This document shows positions 16,736 to 24,862 of a stretch of 64,000 nt of DNA, piece after piece. The translations under genes and the position numbers were made by a program. The notes below the pieces were generated by a model that saw nothing but the letters and a program-made list of their open reading frames with translations, made no database searches and was not told the DNA's origin. Source of the stretch: Actinomycetes bacterium (GTDB lineage: Bacteria > Actinomycetota > Acidimicrobiia > Acidimicrobiales > Acidimicrobiaceae); the NCBI GenBank assembly GCA_021826315.1, contig JAKAZZ010000004.1, positions 18,440 to 82,439 of the forward strand. Reading direction: 5' to 3'. Each line of letters begins with the position of its first letter. The first letter of the stretch is position 1.

Positions 16736-16768
16736 AATCGAACGCTATTCTCGTGCTAAGATACGGGA

Positions 16769-17413
16769 ATGAGCAGTAATGATTCCCTGGTTCTATCGTC
16801 CAAGCGTCGCGAAATACTTTCGTACATAGAGGAAAGGCTTCGTACGACTGGTTATCCCCCGTCTGTACGAGAGATTGCAACAGCCTGCAATCTTCTCTCT
16901 CCCTCTTCGGTACAGTTTCACCTGAAGGCGCTTCAAGATCAGGGATACATAACTCGGGATCCTTCAAAACCACGCGCACTCAAAGTTAACATTCCTTCGA
17001 CTTCGCCTTCGCATGAGTCATCAATAGAAGTTCCACTTCTCGGCTACGTAGCTGCTGGACATGGTGTTTTAGCCGAAGAGGTTATAAGCGATGAGAGAAT
17101 CGTCGTTCCAGCTTCTCTTGGCGACCCCTCCAACCTCTTTGCACTTTCGGTGAAGGGAGACTCGATGATCGGTGAAGGTATCTTTGAACGCGACGTTGTA
17201 ATTGCTCGACGACAAAATACTGCCGTCACTGGAGAATTAGTCGTTGCGGGAGTTCGCGAAGAGAGCGAAGCAACAGTTAAGAGAATCGAATTTGATCGTA
17301 ATCAAAATCAAATTTTGCTCAAGCCATCGAATCCCGCATATACAACAATGGTGTTTCCCGCAAATGACGTCCAGGTGTACGGAAAAGTCATTTTCATGCA
17401 GCGATTCTTCTAG
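16769..17413 (+). CDS. lexA: LexA repressor
   Basis: SOS repressor, 214 residues: a winged-helix DNA-binding domain (about 8-72, RREILSYIEERLRTTGYPPSVREIA) and a latent serine protease domain. The self-cleavage bond is Ala96-Gly97 in GYVAAGHGV; the catalytic dyad is Ser132 (KGDSMIGEG) and Lys171 (EATVKRIEF). A TANNNT -10 box (TAAGAT) ends six bases before the ATG, so the mRNA is probably leaderless, common in actinobacteria. Divergent from the LysM gene with shared SOS boxes. A perfect hairpin terminator follows. Confidence 0.97.
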   Translation: MSSNDSLVLSSKRREILSYIEERLRTTGYPPSVREIATACNLLSPSSVQFHLKALQDQGYITRDPSKPRALKVNIPSTSPSHESSIEVPLLGYVAAGHGVLAEEVISDERIVVPASLGDPSNLFALSVKGDSMIGEGIFERDVVIARRQNTAVTGELVVAGVREESEATVKRIEFDRNQNQILLKPSNPAYTTMVFPANDVQVYGKVIFMQRFF

Positions 17414-17457
17414 GCGAACACTATCTGGAACTAAAGGTTTGGCATCGATCAACGTAT

Positions 17458-17487
17458 AAATAATCCCTCCAAAATGAGGGATTATTT
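17458..17487 (+). terminator. Intrinsic terminator of lexA
   Basis: Perfect 12-bp stem AAATAATCCCTC / GAGGGATTATTT with a six-base loop, ending in a T-run. The A-rich left arm may let it work in both directions, also against the convergent dapE operon. Confidence 0.85.
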
Positions 17488-17605
17488 TTCATTAAAGATG
17501 CCCGAGTCGATACCTGCAGCACTGCAAGCGACCGACCACTTTACATGTACTACGGACCTTAAAGCGCCACGGCAATGTCCCACCGTCTAGAGGCGTTTCA
17601 CCTAA

Positions 17606-18688
17606 TCAAAGTGAGATGATCAATCGTCGTAGGACTTGGTGCGCCTCTTCTATCTCACTACGTGAAATAACTTCATCCTTAGTATGAGCGAGTTCTGGAT
17701 CGCCAGGGCCGTAGTTTACAGCCGCGATGCCTCGTTCATAAAAAAAAGCCACGTCGGTCCATCCAAGCTTCGACCTAACGCCTCTTACGCCGCTACGATT
17801 CAGTGCGCCGATTATCGGGTTACCAAGAGAAGGTGGGGCCGAAGGCGCGATGTCCACAACCTCAATGGCGTCACCCAAATCGGCCTCTAACTGTTGTTCA
17901 ATAAGGGCGATGTACCTCGAGATAGTGGCTTCATCGCTTTCAGATGGTGCGTAACGAAGGTTGATGGTAACTTCGGCGTAATCGGGAACTACATTTCCCG
18001 CGATTCCACCTTCGATTTTGGTAGTTACTAAAGCAGGACGATACGTCACTCCTCCGAAGTCAACGGCGCTGTGTTCTAGCTCGTCCAAAAAAGAAAGGAG
18101 TTGTCCGCATCGCTCGATGGCATTTATACCCATCCAAGCTCTGGCGCTATGCGATCTCTTACCCCTTATTCCAACTTTGAATCGGGCGGTTCCCTGACAA
18201 CCAGCTTCAATGTAGCCGCCGGTTGGTTCGAGCAAAACAGCGCCAGCGCCCTTCAAGAGATTTGGATCCGCCCTTTCAACTTCTAGAAGACCGGAAAAGC
18301 TCCTTGCTATCTCTTCGGATGCGTAGAAGATAAAACGGAGATTCTCTCTGTCACAAAAGTCATTAGCAAGGCGGATCATGACTGCCACTCCAGCCTTCAT
18401 ATCAACGACGCCCAGACCATAGATTAGGTCATCTTCCACGATTGCTCGAACTTCACCGAATGCAGGAACCGTATCAAGGTGGCCAGCTAGTATCGTTCCC
18501 TTTGCGGGATCATAATTTCGCGAGGTAGCGACCACATTGTTACCGACTCGGACAACCTCATAACATCCGATATCTTCGAGCTTTTGGGCGACATAGTCAC
18601 ATATCAAACCTTCATTGGTTGAGATCGACTCGATATCAACCAATTCTTTCGTCGTTTCGAAGAGAAAATCTTCGATTGAAGGTGCCAT
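17606..18688 (-). CDS. dapE: Succinyl-diaminopimelate desuccinylase
   Basis: M20-family di-zinc amidohydrolase, 360 residues, converting N-succinyl-LL-DAP to LL-DAP and succinate. Zinc/catalytic residues are visible: AGHLDTVP (His70, Asp72), VVDMKAG (Asp96), ASEEIARS (Glu125-Glu126), and the C-terminal AHTKDE histidine. The ATG at 18688 directly abuts the dapD stop codon, and the operon holds dapD, dapC and dapF, so dapE is favoured over argE. The last gene of the operon. Confidence 0.93.
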   Translation of the reverse strand: MAPSIEDFLFETTKELVDIESISTNEGLICDYVAQKLEDIGCYEVVRVGNNVVATSRNYDPAKGTILAGHLDTVPAFGEVRAIVEDDLIYGLGVVDMKAGVAVMIRLANDFCDRENLRFIFYASEEIARSFSGLLEVERADPNLLKGAGAVLLEPTGGYIEAGCQGTARFKVGIRGKRSHSARAWMGINAIERCGQLLSFLDELEHSAVDFGGVTYRPALVTTKIEGGIAGNVVPDYAEVTINLRYAPSESDEATISRYIALIEQQLEADLGDAIEVVDIAPSAPPSLGNPIIGALNRSGVRGVRSKLGWTDVAFFYERGIAAVNYGPGDPELAHTKDEVISRSEIEEAHQVLRRLIISL

Positions 18689-19513
18689 TTAAATTGCTAT
18701 TCCGCTCTCGCGAAGGAAGGAGTTGAGCGCGGTCTTATCGTGCCTCTCTCCCTCGTTGAGCCGCTTTATAATCAATACCGCTGGGATATAGAAGTCGCCA
18801 CCGGGATAGCTTCGCTTCCGCGAACCTGCTATTGCAACCGACCATGGAGGAATGTATCCCCGGGAGACTTCTTCGCCAGTCTCGGCATCGATAACTGGGA
18901 TTGAAGGATTCAATATCACTCCGGCAGCGACAACCGCACCGGTGCCGACGCGTGCTCCTTCGGTGATCATGGCCCTAGAACCTATGAATGCCTCATCTTC
19001 GATCACAACAGGCGCGGCTTGTGGAGGCTCCAAAACTCCACCAATACCGACACCGCCCGAGAGGTGCACTCGTCGCCCAATCTGAGCGCAAGAACCTACG
19101 GTCGCCCAAGTATCGACCATGGTGTCTTCCTCAACGCGGGCACCGATGTTGACGTAACTTGGCATCATCGTTACACCTGGTGCAAGAAATGAACCCCACC
19201 TAGCCGAGGCACCAGGAACGACACGGACGCCAAGCGTGTCATACCCTCTCTTGAGGCGAATTTTATCGCGGTACTCGAACGGATAGGACTCCATGGTTGT
19301 GGCTCCAGAAGCACGAAAGAGGAGGAGGATCGCTTGTTTGATCCACTCGTTTACAACAACGTCGCCGGATTCGGCAACGTATGCCACTCGAAGTGACCCG
19401 TCGTCCAATCCATCGATCACATTGTGGATAACCGTGATGATGTCAGGATCATGAAAATCGACCGTTCCCCGGTTTTCCCAAATATCAACTATCTTTTGCG
19501 CTAAATCTGCCAT
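18689..19513 (-). CDS. dapD: Tetrahydrodipicolinate N-succinyltransferase
   Basis: Left-handed beta-helix acyltransferase, 274 residues, transferring succinyl from succinyl-CoA to tetrahydrodipicolinate. Hexapeptide repeats run through GVTMMPSYVNIGARVEEDTMVDTWATVGSCAQIGRRVHL and IEDEAFIGSRAMITEGARVGTGAVV. This is the actinobacterial type (ARWGSFLAPG...GGVLEPPQA...IEDEAFIG), shorter at the C-terminus than some. Its TAA stop directly precedes the dapE ATG. It fixes the lysine route here as the succinylase branch rather than dehydrogenase or dapL. Confidence 0.95.
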   Translation of the reverse strand: MADLAQKIVDIWENRGTVDFHDPDIITVIHNVIDGLDDGSLRVAYVAESGDVVVNEWIKQAILLLFRASGATTMESYPFEYRDKIRLKRGYDTLGVRVVPGASARWGSFLAPGVTMMPSYVNIGARVEEDTMVDTWATVGSCAQIGRRVHLSGGVGIGGVLEPPQAAPVVIEDEAFIGSRAMITEGARVGTGAVVAAGVILNPSIPVIDAETGEEVSRGYIPPWSVAIAGSRKRSYPGGDFYIPAVLIIKRLNEGERHDKTALNSFLRESGIAI

Positions 19514-19576
19514 TTATAAGCTCACTAACTCTATCTATATTCAAAATTCCCTTACGGCTAAAGCCAAAGGGGAACG

Positions 19577-20668
19577 CTAAAGCGCCTGTAGCACCCTTTC
19601 AAGTGCATAGTCAGATGCCACCGCCGCCACTCTTACGAAGTTTGCATGACTTGAGGAGTAGAACTCTCCTGGCGAGACGATAATCCCAGTTCGCTTGGCA
19701 ATCGAAGCCGCGATCTCGAAGCCGTCGGCCTGATCCTTCGAGTCAAACCAGAGGTAGAAGCCACCGTCTGGCATCTTCGGTTCGTATCCCAGAATCGAAA
19801 ATATCTCAATAAGCCGTTCAAGGCGTCCCCGATATCTTTTGGCTTCTTCCTCAACGTGTTCATCGTCGTCAAGAAGGCGAGCTCCCAACTCCTGAAATGG
19901 ACCAGGGATCATGAGCCCGGCATGCTTTCTAACTTCACTAAGGTAATGAACCAGCTCGCGATCTCCAGCATAAAAACCAACCCGTCCGCCGGCGAAGTTC
20001 GACCTCTTTGAGAGCGAATGCACAGCGAGTAGTCGATCCGTACCCTCACTTAATGCACTGCATCTGGGACTTGACCAGGTATATTCCACGTAGCATTCGT
20101 CTGAGACCACAACAAAGTCATAGGCTTTGGCAACCTGCAATACGTTTTCGATTGAATAGATCTCACCGGTAGGGTTCGAAGGTGAATTTGTCCAAACAAG
20201 CAACGTTCGCTCTAGTAGATCCTTTGGAACCGATTCGATCTGCAATTTACCATCTTCAATGGCGACTGGAAAGTACTTTAGTCCGCTCAGAATTGCACCC
20301 ATAGCATACGTTGGATACGACACTTCAGGATATAGGACGACGTCACGCTCAGGTTGTCTTAGGTGGAGGTACCAAGGTGTAGATGCAACAAACTCCTTTG
20401 AACCTACGCACGCCGCCACCTCTTCAAGGGAAAGTTCTACGCCAAGTCGTCGAGACATCCATCCGATTGCCGCACTTCGAAGTCGATTGGAGCCAATTGA
20501 GGTGGGATAACCATTTGCAAGGTCAAAGGAGAGTTGACGAAACTTCTCCGGCAGCGGATCAACTGGGGTACCGATCGAGAGGTCCAACAGCTCTAGTCCA
20601 TGCTCGCCAGGTAAGGATCTCACTTCCCGGAGACGATCATGGGGATAGGGAGGCGGGGTAAAGGACAT
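19577..20668 (-). CDS. dapC: Succinyldiaminopimelate transaminase
   Basis: Class I/II PLP aminotransferase, 363 residues. Seen: NSPSNPTGEI (Asn-Pro-x-Gly motif), VVSDECYVEYTW (Asp190 to PLP nitrogen) and HSLSKRSNFAGGRVGFYAG with Schiff-base Lys221. The start PPPYPHDRLREVRSLPGEHG matches actinobacterial DapC. It lies between hflX and dapD in one operon, so N-succinyl-L,L-DAP aminotransferase is the sensible activity, although a general aminotransferase cannot be excluded from motifs alone. Confidence 0.92.
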   Translation of the reverse strand: MSFTPPPYPHDRLREVRSLPGEHGLELLDLSIGTPVDPLPEKFRQLSFDLANGYPTSIGSNRLRSAAIGWMSRRLGVELSLEEVAACVGSKEFVASTPWYLHLRQPERDVVLYPEVSYPTYAMGAILSGLKYFPVAIEDGKLQIESVPKDLLERTLLVWTNSPSNPTGEIYSIENVLQVAKAYDFVVVSDECYVEYTWSSPRCSALSEGTDRLLAVHSLSKRSNFAGGRVGFYAGDRELVHYLSEVRKHAGLMIPGPFQELGARLLDDDEHVEEEAKRYRGRLERLIEIFSILGYEPKMPDGGFYLWFDSKDQADGFEIAASIAKRTGIIVSPGEFYSSSHANFVRVAAVASDYALERVLQAL

Positions 20669-20693
20669 GTCTCCTCTTCAAAATTTGCTTTTA

Positions 20694-21965
20694 CTAACCT
20701 ATAATGTAGTCTTCGAAGTAGGCGATGCTAGTAGTGTCAAGGCGTGCAGTTACCTCGTAGGAATCTTCCTTGGAGAGGATTGATAAGACTTCACCTTCAA
20801 CCTGGAGGCGCGCTAACACGTCACCATATTCGTAACCGATCTCAAGCACAAGCACCTTGGTACCTGCACGAATAAATGCAGCTACAGCATCTCTTAGTCC
20901 ATCAATATTGAGATTTTGGAGCGCTGAGACGAAGATAGCACCGGGATACCTCTCCTCAAGTGCCTCGCGGTCGATCTCTTTATCTGCCTTGTTGAAGACC
21001 AGTAATTCTCGCAACTTTCCAGCACCAATCTCATCTAAGACTTCGCGCACAGCTCGAATCTGCGAATCAGGATCGCTCGCAGATGCGTCCACTACATGGA
21101 TTAGAAAGTCGGACTCAGTCACCACTTCGAGTGTCGATCGAAACGACTCGATTAATTGATGTGGCAACTTCTTAATGAACCCGACCGTGTCGGATAGAAG
21201 GAAGGCCTCTCCACCGGGGAGAGCTACCCTACGGGTGCGAGTATCCAACGTGGCGAAGAGGCGATCCTCTACGAGAACGTCGGAGTGCGCCAAAGCGTTA
21301 AGGAGTGACGACTTCCCCGCGTTGGTATAACCAACCAACGAAGCGGTCTTATTACGCGATCTGCTTCGTGCGGAAGCTTGGACCCTTCGAGTTGAAGAGT
21401 AAGTCTCTAACTGCCGCTTAAGACGTGATATCTTGTCCTGAATCCGCCTCCGGTCTTCTTCAAGTTTGGTTTCGCCTGGACCACGGGTTCCGATACGTCC
21501 GACCTGTTGCGAGAGTTGCCCTCCCTTTCCCCTGAGACGGGGAAGTCGATAACTCAACAGAGCTAGCTCAACTTGAGCCTTTCCCTCCATGCTCTTGGCA
21601 TTCTGCGCAAAGATATCGAGGATCAAGGCCGTACGGTCTATAGCCGTTCTACCTAAGACCTTTTCGAGGTTTCTCTGTTGCGCAGGCGTTAATTCGTCGT
21701 CAAAGATGACGGTATCGCAATCTGTCGCGTACGAAAGTTCGCGAAGTTCTTCGACTTTGCCCCTACCAATAAAGTACGCGGGGTCTGGCGAGCCCATCCT
21801 CTGAGTCAACCTGCCTACCACGTCGGCTCCAGCAGTATCGACGAGGAGCGCAAGTTCGTCCAGCGACTCATCGACCTCTTCTTGGGATGTATCGGGGAGT
21901 ACCGCTCCAACTACAACAATCTTTTCGCGAAAGTGACGCGCAATTAACGTCAATGTATCCGCCAT
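20694..21965 (-). CDS. hflX: Ribosome-associated GTPase HflX
   Basis: Translational GTPase of the Obg-HflX group, 423 residues, which splits stalled ribosomes after heat or stress. An N-terminal HflX domain (about 15-200, with VIFDDELTPAQQRNLE and GRIGTRGPGETKLEEDRR) is followed by the G domain: G1 GYTNAGKSS (212-220), G3 DTVGF and G4 NKAD. GAGAGGGG precedes the ATG. Starts 10 bases after dapF and is followed after 25 bases by dapC; hflX next to dapF is normal in actinobacteria. Confidence 0.95.
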   Translation of the reverse strand: MADTLTLIARHFREKIVVVGAVLPDTSQEEVDESLDELALLVDTAGADVVGRLTQRMGSPDPAYFIGRGKVEELRELSYATDCDTVIFDDELTPAQQRNLEKVLGRTAIDRTALILDIFAQNAKSMEGKAQVELALLSYRLPRLRGKGGQLSQQVGRIGTRGPGETKLEEDRRRIQDKISRLKRQLETYSSTRRVQASARSRSRNKTASLVGYTNAGKSSLLNALAHSDVLVEDRLFATLDTRTRRVALPGGEAFLLSDTVGFIKKLPHQLIESFRSTLEVVTESDFLIHVVDASASDPDSQIRAVREVLDEIGAGKLRELLVFNKADKEIDREALEERYPGAIFVSALQNLNIDGLRDAVAAFIRAGTKVLVLEIGYEYGDVLARLQVEGEVLSILSKEDSYEVTARLDTTSIAYFEDYIIG

Positions 21966-21975
21966 CCCCTCTCAT

Positions 21976-22833
21976 CTAAAGTGGCCAAAGCGCCTCAGCT
22001 GGAGCAACTTTAGCTACGAAAGAGGCTGGTCCTTCGAGGTAGAACTCGCCCCTTTCGCCATTGTAGCTCACAGAAAGGTCTCCGCCCGGATTTTTAATCG
22101 AGGCCGCCACCAGCTCCTCACCTCCATCAAGGCTACGTAATACCGCTCCAACCGCGGTCGACCCAGAGCCACAGGCCATCGTAAAACCTGCGCCTCTCTC
22201 GAAGACAATCATCTCAACGTCACCGTCAAGAAGCGAAGTACCACTCTTGGGAGTAACCCACTCTACATTTACTCCGCCGGAATACGAAAGCTGTAGCTCC
22301 CGGGCTTCGATGGCAATCTCATCCTTGAACGATGCTAAATCAGCAACTGGTTCATCGACCACATATACCAAGTGAGGATTTCCAACATCTACTAGATAGG
22401 CACTCCAGTTGCGACCAGATACTTTGCTCGCATAGTCATTTGAAGGAGTAACGGCGACCTTGCCCATCGAAGAGCTAATTCGAGCAGAGTCTCCATTTAT
22501 TGCATGGATCACCACTCCCCTAACACCAGCGTCGGTCGTTACGTCAAATTGTCGTTCTCGAGCGAGATGCATGCGCCGAATGTGAAATCCTAGGCACCTA
22601 AGACCGTTTCCAGAGATCGCAGCCCTTGTCCCATCACTGTTATACAGATGCATTGTAGGAGTACCATCGAGGGTTAGCATAATTAAGCCGTCAGCTCCGA
22701 CCCCGTAGTTGCGATCGCAGAGCTTCTTCGCCCCCTCGCTAAATTCAAGCTTCGGTACTTCCTCAACTTCCGCTACAAGGAAATCGTTTCCGACACCCTG
22801 ATATTTATAGAGCCAATTACCATCGCTATTCAC
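21976..22833 (-). CDS. dapF: Diaminopimelate epimerase
   Basis: Cofactor-free epimerase, 285 residues, converting LL-DAP to meso-DAP for lysine and peptidoglycan. The two catalytic cysteines are in SGNGLRCLGF (Cys80) and MACGSGSTAV (Cys221); YQGVGNDFLV at the start is typical. The start is a GTG; TAGCCT seven bases upstream could be the -10 of a leaderless mRNA. First gene of the dapF-hflX-dapC-dapD-dapE operon. Confidence 0.95.
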   Translation of the reverse strand: MNSDGNWLYKYQGVGNDFLVAEVEEVPKLEFSEGAKKLCDRNYGVGADGLIMLTLDGTPTMHLYNSDGTRAAISGNGLRCLGFHIRRMHLARERQFDVTTDAGVRGVVIHAINGDSARISSSMGKVAVTPSNDYASKVSGRNWSAYLVDVGNPHLVYVVDEPVADLASFKDEIAIEARELQLSYSGGVNVEWVTPKSGTSLLDGDVEMIVFERGAGFTMACGSGSTAVGAVLRSLDGGEELVAASIKNPGGDLSVSYNGERGEFYLEGPASFVAKVAPAEALWPL

Positions 22834-23240
22834 CTATCTAAGGCTAGCAACGCGATAGCAGTGATCTCTCTTCGATGACATATGATCGGAAGATGCGATC
22901 CGTTTAATAAAGGAAAACACTTTGCGAAGATTAGAAAGACAACTTTAAGGTAATATTAAACTTAATTTTGGCTCACTTTTACCTTCGGCGATTTATATAT
23001 AGTGAAGAAAAGGCAACGACATTCAACTTCCAAGGAGCGACGCACCCCAGAGTCTCCGCTAGGAAGGTCGTCGATGGCACCCCCATCAGCCTTTTTAGGA
23101 TTGCTTCCCCGTTGCAACATACGCAGCGGGGAAGATTTATATGGCAACACATTGAAGATCTCCAACCAGCGCCACTGATTCATACCATACCGGAATAGGT
23201 CCCTCCGCGTTTGCGGCAACTGATAGAGAGCTTTGTTTGC
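22834..23240. other. Intergenic region between dapF and metallophosphoesterase
   Basis: About 400 bases separating divergent genes, so both promoters should be here. The one clear structure is a 12-bp hairpin (CTTCCCCGTTGC / GCAGCGGGGAAG, one G-T pair, seven-base loop) at 23104-23134, without a T-run on either side; an attenuator or protein site is possible. Small open frames here show no coding signs. Confidence 0.4.
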
Positions 23241-24752
23241 ATGCGATTTGAGCGCTCAGATACTATAGGTAGCGGAAGTCAAGGAAACTTTTACGCATAT
23301 CGCATCTCGGACAAGAAAAAGGGTGACTTTGAGGAAACCGCTCACTCAAATAAGCCGAGAATTCGAATACTTCAGATCACCGATATTCAACTTAGCGATC
23401 CATCATCGCCAAATCGATTTGAATTCGTCAACAAACTCATCGACATCGAGGCGGCACGCCCCTTTATCCCCGGTCATCGCCCTGGTGAATTGCTAACTCC
23501 ACACGCCGCTATCGCCGCAGTCGAAAAAGCCAACTCAATTCACGAACAACGCGAAGTCCAAGTTGCTCTCTTTACCGGAGACATCATCGATTCCGCGCAA
23601 AGAAATGAGGCTGAGGCCGTCTTAGCGATAATCGAAGGGGGTGAGTTAGATCCTCAGACAATCTTTGGAACCTACGAAGGGGTTCAGAGCGCGACGATTG
23701 ACGATCCCTTTTACTACAAACCCGATGCTTCTAGCGACCTAATGGGAGAAATGTACGGATTCCCCAGGATCAAAGGCTACCTAGATGCAGCGTTAGGAAG
23801 ACAAAAAAGCCCGGGACTACAAATGCCTTGGCTCATGGCCAATGGCAACCACGAAGTGCTCGTCCAAGGGATGGGAGCGAAGAGTAAAGCCGCTAACAAC
23901 TATGCGCAAGGTGGACAAAAACCAACTGGCTTTTCCACCACCGACATTGACTTCGGTTCGCTCGCGAAAAGGTACGAAGGCGATGCGTCAGCCCTTCAGC
24001 CCATCGTCACAACAACCTCAGTTACACCCCTTGACAGTCGTCGCCTGCTAGCAGACGGAGAGTTCGGTGCGATGGTTCGAGACACAAAGGGACTCCCGGT
24101 CGGCCATGGCCTATCGAATTATGAATTCGGCGAGATGAATTATTCCACCTACTTTGCCGAAGGGGACTTCGTAGTTATCGCTATCGATACGGCAAATAGA
24201 GCAGGTGGAGCTCGCGGTGTTATTACAGAATATTGCTTTCGAACGCTCGAAGAACACTTGGATTTGGCAAGAGCGACATACCCCACGGCACTAATCATCG
24301 TCATAAGCCACCACAGCCTCTCCGAGATCAACTTTGATGAAAGTTCCGTTACCCTAGGGGTAGTTGAAACATTGATGAGTTCAAACCGGGTCTTCCTCTG
24401 GCTCTCCGGTCATACACACAGAGATAGAGTTATTTCGAATAGCTCCAACCCAGCCCGCACATTCGTCGAAGTTACGAGTGCTTCAATTGCAGATTGGCCA
24501 TCCACCATCCGCGAAATTGAAATCTTTGACGACGTCTCCAGCGGAAAGGTAACTTTGTACCTTCGAAGTCACACTGTCGCCGAACATGTAAGGTACATCA
24601 GCTACGGTGAGGTCGTTACCGGGGAGATAAGCGAACTTTTATCGATTCACAGCGCAATCATCGCAAATACGGCGGCGATTTACGGATTAGATGTTCAAGG
24701 AACCGAGCTCGAAGAGATAAAGATAGAGTGCGATCGCGAGCGCTACCTGTAG
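23241..24752 (+). CDS. Calcineurin-like metallophosphoesterase (PPA1498-type)
   Basis: Dinuclear-metal phosphoesterase, about 503 residues. Metal-binding motifs are in order: ITDIQLSD, FTGDIIDSAQRNE, NGNHEVLVQG, VISHHSLSE and SGHTHRDRV. The length and the segment FVEVTSASIADWPSTIREIEI fit the TIGR03767-type actinobacterial family, whose substrate is unknown. Family members often carry an export signal; none is visible here. The start is uncertain: ATG 23241 has only a weak ribosome site and a TTG at 23211 is possible. Stands alone between the dap operon and the c-di-GMP gene. Confidence 0.82.
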   Translation: MRFERSDTIGSGSQGNFYAYRISDKKKGDFEETAHSNKPRIRILQITDIQLSDPSSPNRFEFVNKLIDIEAARPFIPGHRPGELLTPHAAIAAVEKANSIHEQREVQVALFTGDIIDSAQRNEAEAVLAIIEGGELDPQTIFGTYEGVQSATIDDPFYYKPDASSDLMGEMYGFPRIKGYLDAALGRQKSPGLQMPWLMANGNHEVLVQGMGAKSKAANNYAQGGQKPTGFSTTDIDFGSLAKRYEGDASALQPIVTTTSVTPLDSRRLLADGEFGAMVRDTKGLPVGHGLSNYEFGEMNYSTYFAEGDFVVIAIDTANRAGGARGVITEYCFRTLEEHLDLARATYPTALIIVISHHSLSEINFDESSVTLGVVETLMSSNRVFLWLSGHTHRDRVISNSSNPARTFVEVTSASIADWPSTIREIEIFDDVSSGKVTLYLRSHTVAEHVRYISYGEVVTGEISELLSIHSAIIANTAAIYGLDVQGTELEEIKIECDRERYL

Positions 24753-24862
24753 GGCATAGATGATATCTGATTGACGATTCATCACAAACCGCCTCGGACC
24801 ATAAGAAATACACTCCCTCGCATTTGGCAGGGTGCCAAAAGGTGACCAGGTAGAGGGAGCAA

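Noticed and set aside
23104..23134. Hairpin as terminator of dapF or the metallophosphoesterase
   Set aside because: It lies upstream of both genes and has no T-run; kept only as an inverted repeat.
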